A model generated the notes under the pieces. That model ran no database searches, was not told the DNA's origin, and saw nothing but the letters and a program-made list of their open reading frames with translations. Below, in pieces: positions 16,409-23,806 of a DNA stretch of 64,000 nt. Each line of letters opens with the position of its first letter. The stretch's first letter is position 1. The DNA is from Candidatus Planktophila sulfonica (GTDB lineage: Bacteria; Actinomycetota; Actinomycetes; Nanopelagicales; Nanopelagicaceae): contig NZ_CP016773.1 of assembly GCF_002288065.1 (NCBI RefSeq), positions 434,001-498,000 on the forward strand, written 5' to 3'. A program made the translations under genes and the position numbers.

Positions 16409-16960
16409 CTACTTCGTCTCTGCAATACGAGCTTTGACCATATCGAGGATTAACTTCTCTTCGACTTTCCAATCACTTGGAATCACGATGGTCTTCTTAT
16501 TTACCTTCAAGTGATCCATCTTGTCGCGGAATGCATCGAGGACATCGGTGCTCCATGGAGCGATGGTGATGTGGTTCTTTGAACAAGATCCGCCGAAAAT
16601 GTAGTCATCACCTAGCTTGAGCATGGGCTGGTTCCAGGCGATCACAAGTTCAGTCTTTGGGTATTTGGTTTGAATCACTTTAAAAATCTTGCGCAGAGTT
16701 GTTGCCTGCTTTGGATGAATGGTCTTGTAGTAATCAGCTGGGGTGTCGTGGCGACGTGATGAAGTAGAGCCGCGGGAGTACATAACGAGTGCGTTTGCAT
16801 GGGCTTGAGAGAAGCCGTAGTTCTCGCGCAGGTGTGCAATCTGTTGTGGGTACTTCTCGTCCTTGATTTCCTTCATGACCTTGAACCAGTAGGACATCTT
16901 TTCGCCATAGCGCTTTTCAATAGCGGGGAAGTGAGCCTCACGTGAAGGATCTTTAGGCAT
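16409..16960 (-). CDS. DUF4287 / DUF1801 (YdhG-like) protein
   Basis: 183 aa. Residues ~8-70 resemble DUF4287 (FPAIEKRYGEKMSYWFKVMKE, then HLRENYGFSQAHANALV). Residues ~75-180 resemble the DUF1801/YdhG fold (KTIHPKQATTLRKIF, ELVIAWNQPMLKL). Soluble, no signal peptide. These proteins are common in actinobacteria and lack an established role. A -10-like TATTCT lies six bases before the ATG. Confidence 0.7.
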   Translation of the reverse strand: MPKDPSREAHFPAIEKRYGEKMSYWFKVMKEIKDEKYPQQIAHLRENYGFSQAHANALVMYSRGSTSSRRHDTPADYYKTIHPKQATTLRKIFKVIQTKYPKTELVIAWNQPMLKLGDDYIFGGSCSKNHITIAPWSTDVLDAFRDKMDHLKVNKKTIVIPSDWKVEEKLILDMVKARIAETK

Positions 16961-16966
16961 AGGCCC

Positions 16967-16972
16967 AGAATA
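16967..16972 (-). promoter_or_regulatory. -10 element, leaderless start of DUF4287 gene
   Basis: TATTCT on the minus strand, six bases (GGGCCT) before ATG 16960, no Shine-Dalgarno in between. Confidence 0.55.
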
Positions 16973-17023
16973 CGCGAGATTGAGGCATAGACTGAAGGTA
17001 TTGCATTCGATGAGCGGAGAATA

Positions 17024-17494
17024 ATGAAGCGCCAGAAGAAGTTAGCCCAAATTGATTATGTCGTGAGCTTAATGGGAGCCATGATGCTGGTCTGCTTCTG
17101 GCTCATCATCTCGACACTTCCAGACTTTTTCTTCATTAATCCGCAAGGAACCAGTAGCGAAATCCGCCGAGCCGAATTGGTTCTATCAACAATTGGTTGG
17201 ATTCTGCTCTCTACAGTAGCTCCGCTACTGCTATTTCTCTATGCAGCAGGTCTTCACGGAGCTCGAAAATTTCTTCCGGTTGCTGCCCTGTGGTGGCCCA
17301 TCAGTCTCACCATCTCTCAAGTAACTGTGTACATACTCGATGGTGCTTTCTATTTAGACTATTTAGTTAAGTTTCCAATCTTTATCTTCACCGACATCAT
17401 TCTTCCGATATTCGTCCTGATTCTCTGGCATGACCTTCGCGAAGATAAACCGCTTGAGATTCATGAAGATGCACGAGACCTGCCGCAACCATGA
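17024..17494 (+). CDS. four-span membrane protein, unknown function
   Basis: 156 aa with hydrophobic segments at about 15-35, 52-75, 85-105 and 115-137 and a short acidic tail (HDLREDKPLEIHEDA). GGAG lies four bases before the ATG. The gene overlaps the following collagen-like gene by ATGA, suggesting the two products are made together, perhaps as an anchor or export partner for the collagen-like protein. No family recognised. Confidence 0.6.
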   Translation: MKRQKKLAQIDYVVSLMGAMMLVCFWLIISTLPDFFFINPQGTSSEIRRAELVLSTIGWILLSTVAPLLLFLYAAGLHGARKFLPVAALWWPISLTISQVTVYILDGAFYLDYLVKFPIFIFTDIILPIFVLILWHDLREDKPLEIHEDARDLPQP

Positions 17495-18150
17495 AAAGTA
17501 GAAATCGCTTAGAAGGCTTTTCCTTAATTGCAGTAATTTTTGGCTTGCTTCTCTCATTTGCTGTTTCACAGGCGCTTTCTCCGCTTCCTTCATCTGCACT
17601 TCTACTTAAGGAAGATAAAGAAGTCGTCTATGAGACCGCGGGTGAATCTGTGGGCAGCGCATCCGTTTTACCTGTAGTTGTCGCTGGTTCAACAGGATCT
17701 CCTGGTCAGGTTGGATCTAAGGGAGCGGTTGGTCCGATTGGACCCCAAGGCGAACAAGGGATTCAAGGTCTTCAAGGTGAAGATGGTTTACAAGGACCAG
17801 CAGGTCCACAGGGCGAAAAAGGTGACAAGGGCGATCAGGGAATTCAAGGCGTGCAAGGAGAGCAGGGAATTCAAGGTGCAACGGGCGCAACAGGTGCAAC
17901 GGGCGCAACAGGAAGTTCTGGATCTTCGGGTGGCACGGGATCTCAAGGTGCAACGGGCGCAACAGGTTCTATTGGTCCGATGGGACCAACTGGCCCCGCT
18001 GGCACTTTTTCTTCCTCTGGTTTTGTTGAAGTGAGAGCATGCAGCTACGTGAGCGGTAAAGAGAAAATCCCCGTAGGAACGTTGATTATGGGATCGTGCG
18101 CAACAGCAGGAGTAACTGGAACCGATGTTGTGATTGTGATGCGCCCCTAG
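17491..18150 (+). CDS. exported collagen-like (Gly-X-Y) repeat protein
   Basis: 219 aa. An N-terminal hydrophobic segment (~10-30, signal or anchor) and a short spacer precede 35 consecutive Gly-X-Y triplets at residues ~66-170, with GIQG/GEQG-rich triplets first and GAT triplets later. A ~48-residue non-collagen tail with two cysteines follows. Bacterial collagen-like proteins form trimeric surface stalks. The GAT part is a DNA tandem repeat that could vary in length. Translationally coupled to the upstream membrane protein. Confidence 0.75.
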   Translation: MKSRNRLEGFSLIAVIFGLLLSFAVSQALSPLPSSALLLKEDKEVVYETAGESVGSASVLPVVVAGSTGSPGQVGSKGAVGPIGPQGEQGIQGLQGEDGLQGPAGPQGEKGDKGDQGIQGVQGEQGIQGATGATGATGATGSSGSSGGTGSQGATGATGSIGPMGPTGPAGTFSSSGFVEVRACSYVSGKEKIPVGTLIMGSCATAGVTGTDVVIVMRP

Positions 18151-18155
18151 AAATT

Positions 18156-19058
18156 ATGAACGTTTCACTTGCAATTGATGTCGGAGCTACCAAGGTAGCG
18201 GTCGGCTTAGTGACGCTTTCTGGGCAGGTGCTTGCTCGTATTGATGTGAATTCAAAGGCTGGCTCGATTGCAGAGCTCAATGGTTCATTGGCGGACGCGA
18301 TTAAGAGCGTGATGGCCACACCTGATGTGGTTGTGGTGGGTGCGGGGATTGGATCAGCAGGTCCTATCGATAATGTGAAGGGCACAATCAATCCGGTCAA
18401 TATTCCGCATTGGGTTGATTTCTCACTCGTTGATTTTGTCCGTGAAGTTTCTGGTCTTGCTTCTGTTCGCATTATTGGAGACGCAAGTGCGCTTGCTTAT
18501 GCTGAGTTTGTTCTGGGTGCAGGTCGTGGTGCAACGAACTTGATGGGTATTGTGGTTTCAACAGGAATTGGTGGTGGCGTTGTTTTGAATGGCGCATTCC
18601 ATGTGGGGCGCACAGGTAATGCGGGAATGATTGGCCATAGCGTTGTTGTGCAAGGTGGAAATGAATGTGCGTGTGGTCAACGCGGATGTGTTGAGGCGTA
18701 TTCGAGTGGAACCAATATGGCGAAAGATTTTGGTGCAGCTAACTTTGAGGCCGTGGCTAGTGCTGCACGTTCTGGTGATGGTGCAGCAGTTGCTGCAATC
18801 GAAAAGGGCGCAGCTGTTTTAGCTCTTGGGCTTTTAAATGCGGTGGCGCTAATGGATCTCGACACCATTGTGGTGGGCGGGGGAGTTATGTTGGCCGATG
18901 ATGTCTATTGGCCGATATTGGTGAAGCACTTTGAAAAAGAGATGAAAGTGCTCAATTTCCCTGGGAATGTGGCGTTAAAGAAGGCAACACTCGGCAAAGA
19001 TTCAGGACTTGTTGGCGCTGGTTTGGTTGGATTCATCTCACCAACAGAAAGGGCATAG
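18156..19058 (+). CDS. ROK-family sugar kinase
   Basis: 300 aa from ATG 18156; a longer frame from 18096 runs back into the upstream gene. ATP-binding DVGATK at 8-13, GIGSAGP near 67, catalytic-region DASALAYAE near 109, and the ROK zinc signature GGNECACGQRGCVEAYSSG around 167-185. Family members phosphorylate glucose, mannose, fructose or N-acetylated hexoses. Because a mannose-6-phosphate isomerase and a beta-mannosidase follow with almost no gap, mannose is the most likely substrate (inference from context). Confidence 0.85.
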   Translation: MNVSLAIDVGATKVAVGLVTLSGQVLARIDVNSKAGSIAELNGSLADAIKSVMATPDVVVVGAGIGSAGPIDNVKGTINPVNIPHWVDFSLVDFVREVSGLASVRIIGDASALAYAEFVLGAGRGATNLMGIVVSTGIGGGVVLNGAFHVGRTGNAGMIGHSVVVQGGNECACGQRGCVEAYSSGTNMAKDFGAANFEAVASAARSGDGAAVAAIEKGAAVLALGLLNAVALMDLDTIVVGGGVMLADDVYWPILVKHFEKEMKVLNFPGNVALKKATLGKDSGLVGAGLVGFISPTERA

Positions 19059-19059
19059 C

Positions 19060-19404
19060 GTGCTGGAATTCTCAGAACGTCCGTGGGGCACTTATCAAGT
19101 GCTTCATAGCAATGCCTTTTCACAGGTGAAGGAAATTACCGTGAAGGCCGGAGCTCGCCTTTCTTATCAAACACATGAAAAGCGCGCAGAGCACTGGTTT
19201 ATTACCCAGGGGCCAGCGATTGTCACCATCGATGGAGTAACAAAGACACTGCAGATGGGTGACTCAGTAGATATTGCTGTCGGTGTTGCACACCGTATGG
19301 CAGCACCTGAAACAAATGGTGTGACATTCATTGAAGTACAAACAGGTACTTACTTTGGCGAAGATGACATCGTGCGCCTTGAGGATGATTTCGGCCGCAA
19401 CTAA
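19060..19404 (+). CDS. cupin-type mannose-6-phosphate isomerase
   Basis: 114 aa from GTG 19060, one base after the ROK kinase stop. The start VLEFSERPWGTYQVL and the cupin metal-binding block HEKRAEHW...GDSVDIAVGVAHRM are typical of type II phosphomannose isomerase C-terminal cupins. It would convert mannose-6-phosphate to fructose-6-phosphate. Its stop overlaps the start of the beta-mannosidase by one base (TAATG). Confidence 0.78.
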   Translation: MLEFSERPWGTYQVLHSNAFSQVKEITVKAGARLSYQTHEKRAEHWFITQGPAIVTIDGVTKTLQMGDSVDIAVGVAHRMAAPETNGVTFIEVQTGTYFGEDDIVRLEDDFGRN

Positions 19405-21821
19405 TGAAGGTTGTGCGGCGCAGCGTTACTGAAGGTTTCTCGCTCGCACTCGATACACCGCAAGGCCATAAGACATTTCCGGCTTCAGTTCCGGGTTCAA
19501 TCCATACAGACCTCATTGCATCAGGCGTAATCGGTGATATTCGCATTAATGGCACAGAAGCTGAACAAGAGTGGATCCGTAGCGCTGATTCGGTTTACTC
19601 GGCGCAGATTCCAGCAAGGAGTGGTGGCGGTAAGTACGAACTGAAGTTTGATGGCTTAGATACCTTGGCAACAGTTTCGGTCAATGGTGCGGTGAAGTTG
19701 CAGAGTGAAAACATGCACCGCGCGTATTCGATTGATGTAACCGACGTTGCTTCTGGTGCGATGGATCTAAAGGTGGAATTTAAGGCACCTCTCCCTGAAG
19801 CGTTGAAGAGGCAAGATGAGATGGGTAAATATCCCAACCCATATGACATGCCCTATAACTACTTTAGAAAGATGGCGTGCAGCTTTGGTTGGGATTGGGG
19901 TCCCATCACAGTAACCAGCGGAATTTGGAAACCTATTTGGTTGATGCAGTGGGATGAAGGAATTCTTGATGAAGTAGGAGTTGTTGCAGATGTAGTTGGT
20001 GGGGTTCCACAGTTGCGTGTGCGCACAGTGGGACGCGGAAGTGCAACGGCTGTTTCAGTGCGCATTAGTGGCCATGGCAAAGAGAAAAGCTTCACGACTA
20101 CTTTAGGCAGCGATGAAGTAATTAACTGCGAGGGCTTTGAGTTGTGGCATCCGCGTGGTTTCGGTGAGGCTACGCTGTATTCAGTCGAGGTAGCACTGCT
20201 TAACGCTGCAGGTGAAGTCATTGATGAAGTCAGTAAGCGAGTGGGCTTTAGGCATGTATCTCTTGATCAAAGTAATTTCGGAGATCGTCAGATGTTTGCC
20301 ATCTGCGTCAATGGCAAGCGCGTCTGGGCCAAGGGAGTGAACTGGATTCCAGATGATCCTTTCCCGCATCGAGTATCGAAAGAGCAGTATGCGCAGAAGA
20401 TTCATGATCTTTACTCAGTTGAAGTAAATGCCATCCGTGTGTGGGGTGGAGGAATCTATGAGTCAGATGATTTCTATGACCTATGTGATGAACTCGGAAT
20501 TATCGTCTGGCAGGACTTCCTCTTTGCATGTGCGGCATATCCCGAAACTCCTGCGATGTTTGAAGAAGTTGCTGATGAAGCACACCAAGCAATTACGCGA
20601 TTGGGTTCACATGCCAGCCTTGTGATGTGGTGCGGTGGCAATGAATGTATTGAAGGCTTCCAGCATTGGGGATGGCAAGAACCGTTAGCTGGAAAGGCGT
20701 GGGGGCTGAACTTCTATCTCGATACTTTGCCTACAGCATTAGCTGCTTTCGATGGTTCGCGTCCTTATATTCCAGGTTCTCCTTTCTCGACGCTGAAAGA
20801 AGATGTGAAAGATTTTTCATCAGGAACAAATCACATCTGGGATGTCTGGAATGACACTGGATATCAGCGCTATGAAGAATATTCGCCATCGTTTTCTGCA
20901 GAGTTTGGATATAACGGTCCTGGTTCTTGGCGCACGCTAACCAAGGCGATTGGTAAAGCGAATCTAGATTCAGCAGATAGTGATTTAGCAACGCATCAGA
21001 AGGCATTCTTCGGAATGGATAAAGTGGCAAATGGTTTGGTGCGTGAATTTAGTAAGCAATTCACACAAGGCCCCGCTTGGTATTTTGCAGCGCAGTTAGT
21101 GCAGGCGCGTGCTGTTGAAGTTGGTTTGAAGCACTTTAGAAGTCAGTACGAAACCTGTTCAGGATCTGTCTTGTGGCAATACAACGATATGTGGCCAGCA
21201 ATTAGTTGGGCAGTTCTGGATTCAGCATCTTCGCGAAAGTTATCTTGGTATGCCATGCGCGAGGCATATAGGCCGCAGGTATTGCACTTCTCAGGCGTTG
21301 AGCGAAAGCTGATTCTGATTAACGATACGGATGCGCCTTGGCACGACATGCTCAACCTGCATCTGGTGGGTAAGAACGGTGAAGTCATTGAGCAGAGCTC
21401 ACGAGAAGTAGTTCTTGCCCCGCGTTCGCAGGCAAGCTATGAATTGGGCGAAGTATTTAAGACCTCAGATATTGCAGCGATTGATGGATATCTGGTGGCT
21501 GAACTTGGAGAGATTCGTACTGCGCGACGCATCTGGGATGCAGCAGTGCAGGAAGTATGCGGGCATAACGTGGCATTGGTTGAAAGAGTTGAAGGCAAGC
21601 AGGTGCAAGTTCTTGTGCAGGCCGAGTGCTTTATTCACGAACTTTCAATACTGCCTGAATTAGTTGCAGCAGATCGCGTCACGGTATCGGTTGAGCGAGT
21701 TACTTTGCTGCCGGGTGAATCAATCAACGTTGTAATTGATTGTTCTAGTAATGAGGATGCTCAGCTGGTTGCAGCAAAGATTGAAGAGATTACCTGGAGC
21801 CTGAACCGCTTAATGAATTAA
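19404..21821 (+). CDS. GH2 beta-mannosidase
   Basis: 805 aa, a normal length for the family. N-terminal sugar-binding jelly roll (FDGLDTLATVSVNG ~75-88; KMACSFGWDWGP ~155-166), immunoglobulin-like middle, then a TIM barrel. The proton donor is E414 in WCGGNECIEG; the nucleophile is E500 in SAEFGYNG. No signal peptide, so it acts on mannosides taken up into the cytosol. Last gene of the kinase-isomerase-mannosidase operon, which takes beta-mannosides to fructose-6-phosphate. The annotation as mannosidase rather than another GH2 rests on the WDWGP segment and on the neighbours. Confidence 0.87.
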   Translation: MKVVRRSVTEGFSLALDTPQGHKTFPASVPGSIHTDLIASGVIGDIRINGTEAEQEWIRSADSVYSAQIPARSGGGKYELKFDGLDTLATVSVNGAVKLQSENMHRAYSIDVTDVASGAMDLKVEFKAPLPEALKRQDEMGKYPNPYDMPYNYFRKMACSFGWDWGPITVTSGIWKPIWLMQWDEGILDEVGVVADVVGGVPQLRVRTVGRGSATAVSVRISGHGKEKSFTTTLGSDEVINCEGFELWHPRGFGEATLYSVEVALLNAAGEVIDEVSKRVGFRHVSLDQSNFGDRQMFAICVNGKRVWAKGVNWIPDDPFPHRVSKEQYAQKIHDLYSVEVNAIRVWGGGIYESDDFYDLCDELGIIVWQDFLFACAAYPETPAMFEEVADEAHQAITRLGSHASLVMWCGGNECIEGFQHWGWQEPLAGKAWGLNFYLDTLPTALAAFDGSRPYIPGSPFSTLKEDVKDFSSGTNHIWDVWNDTGYQRYEEYSPSFSAEFGYNGPGSWRTLTKAIGKANLDSADSDLATHQKAFFGMDKVANGLVREFSKQFTQGPAWYFAAQLVQARAVEVGLKHFRSQYETCSGSVLWQYNDMWPAISWAVLDSASSRKLSWYAMREAYRPQVLHFSGVERKLILINDTDAPWHDMLNLHLVGKNGEVIEQSSREVVLAPRSQASYELGEVFKTSDIAAIDGYLVAELGEIRTARRIWDAAVQEVCGHNVALVERVEGKQVQVLVQAECFIHELSILPELVAADRVTVSVERVTLLPGESINVVIDCSSNEDAQLVAAKIEEITWSLNRLMN

Positions 21822-21850
21822 AGCGAGCGCAGTACTGCTGTAACGATTCC
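21818..21850 (-). repeat. remnant of a lexA 3' end (direct repeat, left copy)
   Basis: 33 bp that repeat 22454-22486 with one mismatch; 29 bp (21822-21850) are exact. On the minus strand it encodes GIVTAVLRSL-stop, the end of LexA, in frame. Two more codons upstream still read Val-Leu with synonymous differences (GTT CTA against GTC TTG), as expected of a diverged lexA allele. It abuts the beta-mannosidase stop codon. Confidence 0.8.
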
Positions 21851-21904
21851 TAGAACTTATCAACAGAGAGCAGAATTCTTAGCTCATAGCGGGGTAGGGG
21901 CACC

Positions 21905-21910
21905 TACCTT
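21905..21910 (+). promoter_or_regulatory. -10-like element before DUF4258 gene
   Basis: TACCTT six bases (CCGCCG) before ATG 21917, no Shine-Dalgarno. Suggests the small module carries its own leaderless promoter. Confidence 0.4.
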
Positions 21911-21916
21911 CCGCCG

Positions 21917-22156
21917 ATGGATTTCATATACAGCCGGCATGCACGCCGGCAAATGTTGGAACGCAGAGTAACCGAAGAGGAAATTAATTACGTTTTACAT
22001 CGATATTCACTGACCTACCCAGCTGACAAGGGAGGAACATCTCTCTTTGCAGAACTTCCAGATGGGCGCAAATTGGTGGTCTGGCTAGCAAATAGTCGGC
22101 CGCTGAATAAACCGTTCTTTATAAAATCAGTAGCTAGGAGAGATCGACATGTGTAA
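21917..22156 (+). CDS. DUF4258-type small protein, possible toxin
   Basis: 79 aa. SRHARRQMLERRVTEEEINYVL at the N-terminus and GRKLVVWLA near residue 57 match the DUF4258 pattern, a small RelE/BrnT-like fold often paired with DUF2283 proteins. The next gene, overlapping by 8 bp, encodes a DUF2283-like protein, so a toxin-antitoxin-like pair is plausible. That function has not been shown for most members. The pair lies between two copies of the lexA 3' end. Confidence 0.65.
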   Translation: MDFIYSRHARRQMLERRVTEEEINYVLHRYSLTYPADKGGTSLFAELPDGRKLVVWLANSRPLNKPFFIKSVARRDRHV

Positions 22157-22457
22157 TTCGATTATTGAAATTGACCTTGAAGTCGAGGCTGCGGCAGTTA
22201 ATTTCCTGCAAAAGGGTTCGGAACGCACTGATCCTTTTGGAGAAGATATAAATGTAGATTTCGCGGCAACAGGCGAGGTGGTGTCGGTGGAATTTCTGAG
22301 TTTTAAGAAACTCGACTTGACCGAAGCGGAATTAATCGCTTTGAATCCTCATGCAAATATGGAAGCAATTTATGCCATTGAGTTTGCACAACGCTTCTTA
22401 CTCGCAACGCTTTCAGAGGCTTCCTTGCAAGGTAAGGCAATCGAGGAAGCGAGTTAG
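22149..22457 (+). CDS. DUF2283-like partner protein
   Basis: 102 aa, acidic. The pattern IEIDLEVEAAAVNFLQKG, then INVDFAATGEVVSVEFLSFKKL fits DUF2283 (YDxEADALYI...DxxGxVVGIEI...), although the alignment is loose. It overlaps the DUF4258 gene by 8 bp and the convergent lexA stop by 4 bp. Probable antitoxin-like partner (inference from pairing). Confidence 0.55.
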   Translation: MCNSIIEIDLEVEAAAVNFLQKGSERTDPFGEDINVDFAATGEVVSVEFLSFKKLDLTEAELIALNPHANMEAIYAIEFAQRFLLATLSEASLQGKAIEEAS

Positions 22458-22486
22458 AGCGAGCGCAGTACTGCTGTAACGATTCC
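22454..22486 (-). repeat. lexA 3' end (direct repeat, right copy)
   Basis: The end of the functional lexA. It repeats 21818-21850 at a distance of 636 bp and brackets the DUF4258/DUF2283 pair. Confidence 0.8.
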
Positions 22487-23095
22487 CAAGACTTCACAGT
22501 TATCGCCATCGATTGGCGCGAAGTCATCGTTTGCAGGAAGCAACCAGATGTGGCCTCCTTTTCGTGAGAATGTCTTTACAGTTGCTTCGCCATCAATCAT
22601 TGCTGCAACGATGTCGCCATTGTTGGCATCTTTCTGCTGACGAATAACAACGTAATCGCCATCGCAGATTGCTGCATTGATCATTGATTCACCCTTAACC
22701 TTGAGCATAAATAATTCGCCCTTGCCAACGAGTGATTCAGGAAGTGGGAAAGTTTCTTCAACTTGCTGATCTGCAGTAATTGGAACACCTGCGGCGATGG
22801 AACCAACGAGCGGGATAAAGCGAGTCTTATCTGTGTGGGCACCTTCACCGGTCATTGAATCGGGAAGTACGACCTCCATTGCGCGGCCTCGGTCGGCATC
22901 GCGGCGGATGAAGCCCTTCTCTTCCAAGATATCGAGCTGGTACTTAACGGATGCGGGGGAGTTGAGCCCTGCTGCCTCACCGATTTCACGCATAGAAGGG
23001 GCATAGCCCTGGGATTCGGTCGAGGTCTTGATGAAGTCGAGGATCGTTACCTGGCGGGTGGTCAGCTCAGGCTTGGGTGTGGGGTTCTTGGCCAT
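22454..23095 (-). CDS. lexA: LexA repressor
   Basis: 213 aa from ATG 23095 (MAKNPTPKPELTTRQ); an in-frame ATG at 23134 would run through one of the SOS boxes. N-terminal winged helix (SMREIGEAAGLNSPASVKYQL ~34-54), Ala102-Gly103 self-cleavage site in AAGVPI, catalytic Ser137 (KGESM) and Lys174 (EATVKTF). It represses SOS genes until RecA-stimulated autocleavage. Two LexA boxes lie between it and the divergent LysM gene, so it should repress both itself and that gene. The last 29 bp are duplicated at 21822-21850. Confidence 0.96.
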   Translation of the reverse strand: MAKNPTPKPELTTRQVTILDFIKTSTESQGYAPSMREIGEAAGLNSPASVKYQLDILEEKGFIRRDADRGRAMEVVLPDSMTGEGAHTDKTRFIPLVGSIAAGVPITADQQVEETFPLPESLVGKGELFMLKVKGESMINAAICDGDYVVIRQQKDANNGDIVAAMIDGEATVKTFSRKGGHIWLLPANDDFAPIDGDNCEVLGIVTAVLRSL

Positions 23096-23126
23096 ACACA
23101 GATTCTTCCACAGGTTGGGGATAAAT

Positions 23127-23142
23127 TCAAACAAATGTTCGA
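23127..23142. promoter_or_regulatory. LexA (SOS) box, lexA-proximal
   Basis: TCAAACAAATGTTCGA: one mismatch from the actinobacterial consensus TCGAAC-N4-GTTCGA. It lies 32 bp upstream of the lexA start. Confidence 0.8.
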
Positions 23143-23185
23143 AAAAATGTTGCAGATGTCAGTGGGCAGGTATATGGTTTTCCTA

Positions 23186-23201
23186 TCGAACAAGTGTTCG
23201 A
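23186..23201. promoter_or_regulatory. LexA (SOS) box, perfect
   Basis: TCGAACAAGTGTTCGA, a perfect match to TCGAAC-N4-GTTCGA, in the intergenic region before the divergent LysM gene. Centre-to-centre distance to the other box is 59 bp. Confidence 0.92.
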
Positions 23202-23244
23202 AAACCTTCCCCAAGGTTTACGTCGATAGCAGGAGAGACGAACC

Positions 23245-23601
23245 ATGAGCACCATGACTCTTAACCAAAGCAGTGTAAATCAAGCACTTTCGACCGTTCC
23301 GTCTGGCATTCGTTTGAATCGCCGTGGTCGTCTAGCGCGCACCTTTGTGGTTCTCTCTCTCGCTATCGTCTTGGGGTCAGTTGTCAGCGCAAAGGCAGGG
23401 GCTGGTACGGATGTAGCTCCTCAAGCTGCCGGATCCTTCATCACAGTCACTGTGGCACCCGGAGATACCGTCTGGTCGCTGGCTACACGCCTTGCAGACG
23501 GCGGCGATGTGCGCTCGCTCGTCTCAGAGATCATCTCGGTCAACTCATTGGCCTCAGTCGATGTTGCAACAGGGCAGAAGCTGCGTATCCCGCTTAACTA
23601 G
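23245..23601 (+). CDS. SOS-controlled LysM protein, likely cell-division inhibitor
   Basis: 118 aa. A basic N-terminus, one membrane segment (~34-50) and a C-terminal LysM domain at ~65-117 (VTVAPGDTVWSLATRLADG...NSLASVDVATGQKLRIP). A perfect LexA box lies 43 bp upstream. Position between lexA and nrdR matches mycobacterial Rv2719c (ChiZ), and the architecture matches Bacillus YneA; both delay division during SOS. Inference: a division inhibitor. AGGAGAG precedes the start. Confidence 0.82.
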   Translation: MSTMTLNQSSVNQALSTVPSGIRLNRRGRLARTFVVLSLAIVLGSVVSAKAGAGTDVAPQAAGSFITVTVAPGDTVWSLATRLADGGDVRSLVSEIISVNSLASVDVATGQKLRIPLN

Positions 23602-23682
23602 CCAGATCTGCAGGGTTGGCCGCGACACGAAGACGCGCCACGCCTTTCATCCTGCAAACTCTCAAGATTTGCTTTACAGTTC

Positions 23683-23698
23683 CCACTATATGTAGGGG
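23683..23698. promoter_or_regulatory. NrdR box 1
   Basis: The core at 23684-23697 (CACTATATGTAGGG) matches 12 of 14 positions of the NrdR-box core CACWATATATWGTG. It sits ~110 bp upstream of nrdR. Confidence 0.75.
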
Positions 23699-23713
23699 TC
23701 GAAGACGCAAAAA

Positions 23714-23729
23714 CTTCCATAAGTAGTGT
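23714..23729. promoter_or_regulatory. NrdR box 2
   Basis: A weaker match (9 of 14, ending ATAAGTAGTG). It is 31 bp from box 1, i.e. three helical turns, the spacing seen for paired NrdR boxes. Confidence 0.6.
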
Positions 23730-23806
23730 TTTTACGGTAGTTTAGCGAATTCGCCAATACACCTGAATTTGGGAAAAACTGAGCATTCGAAGGGAGACAC
23801 GCCGAA

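Noticed and set aside
17876-17965. Short tandem repeats that could be taken for a CRISPR or satellite array
   Set aside because: They are in-frame Gly-Ala-Thr codons of the collagen-like gene; no spacers.
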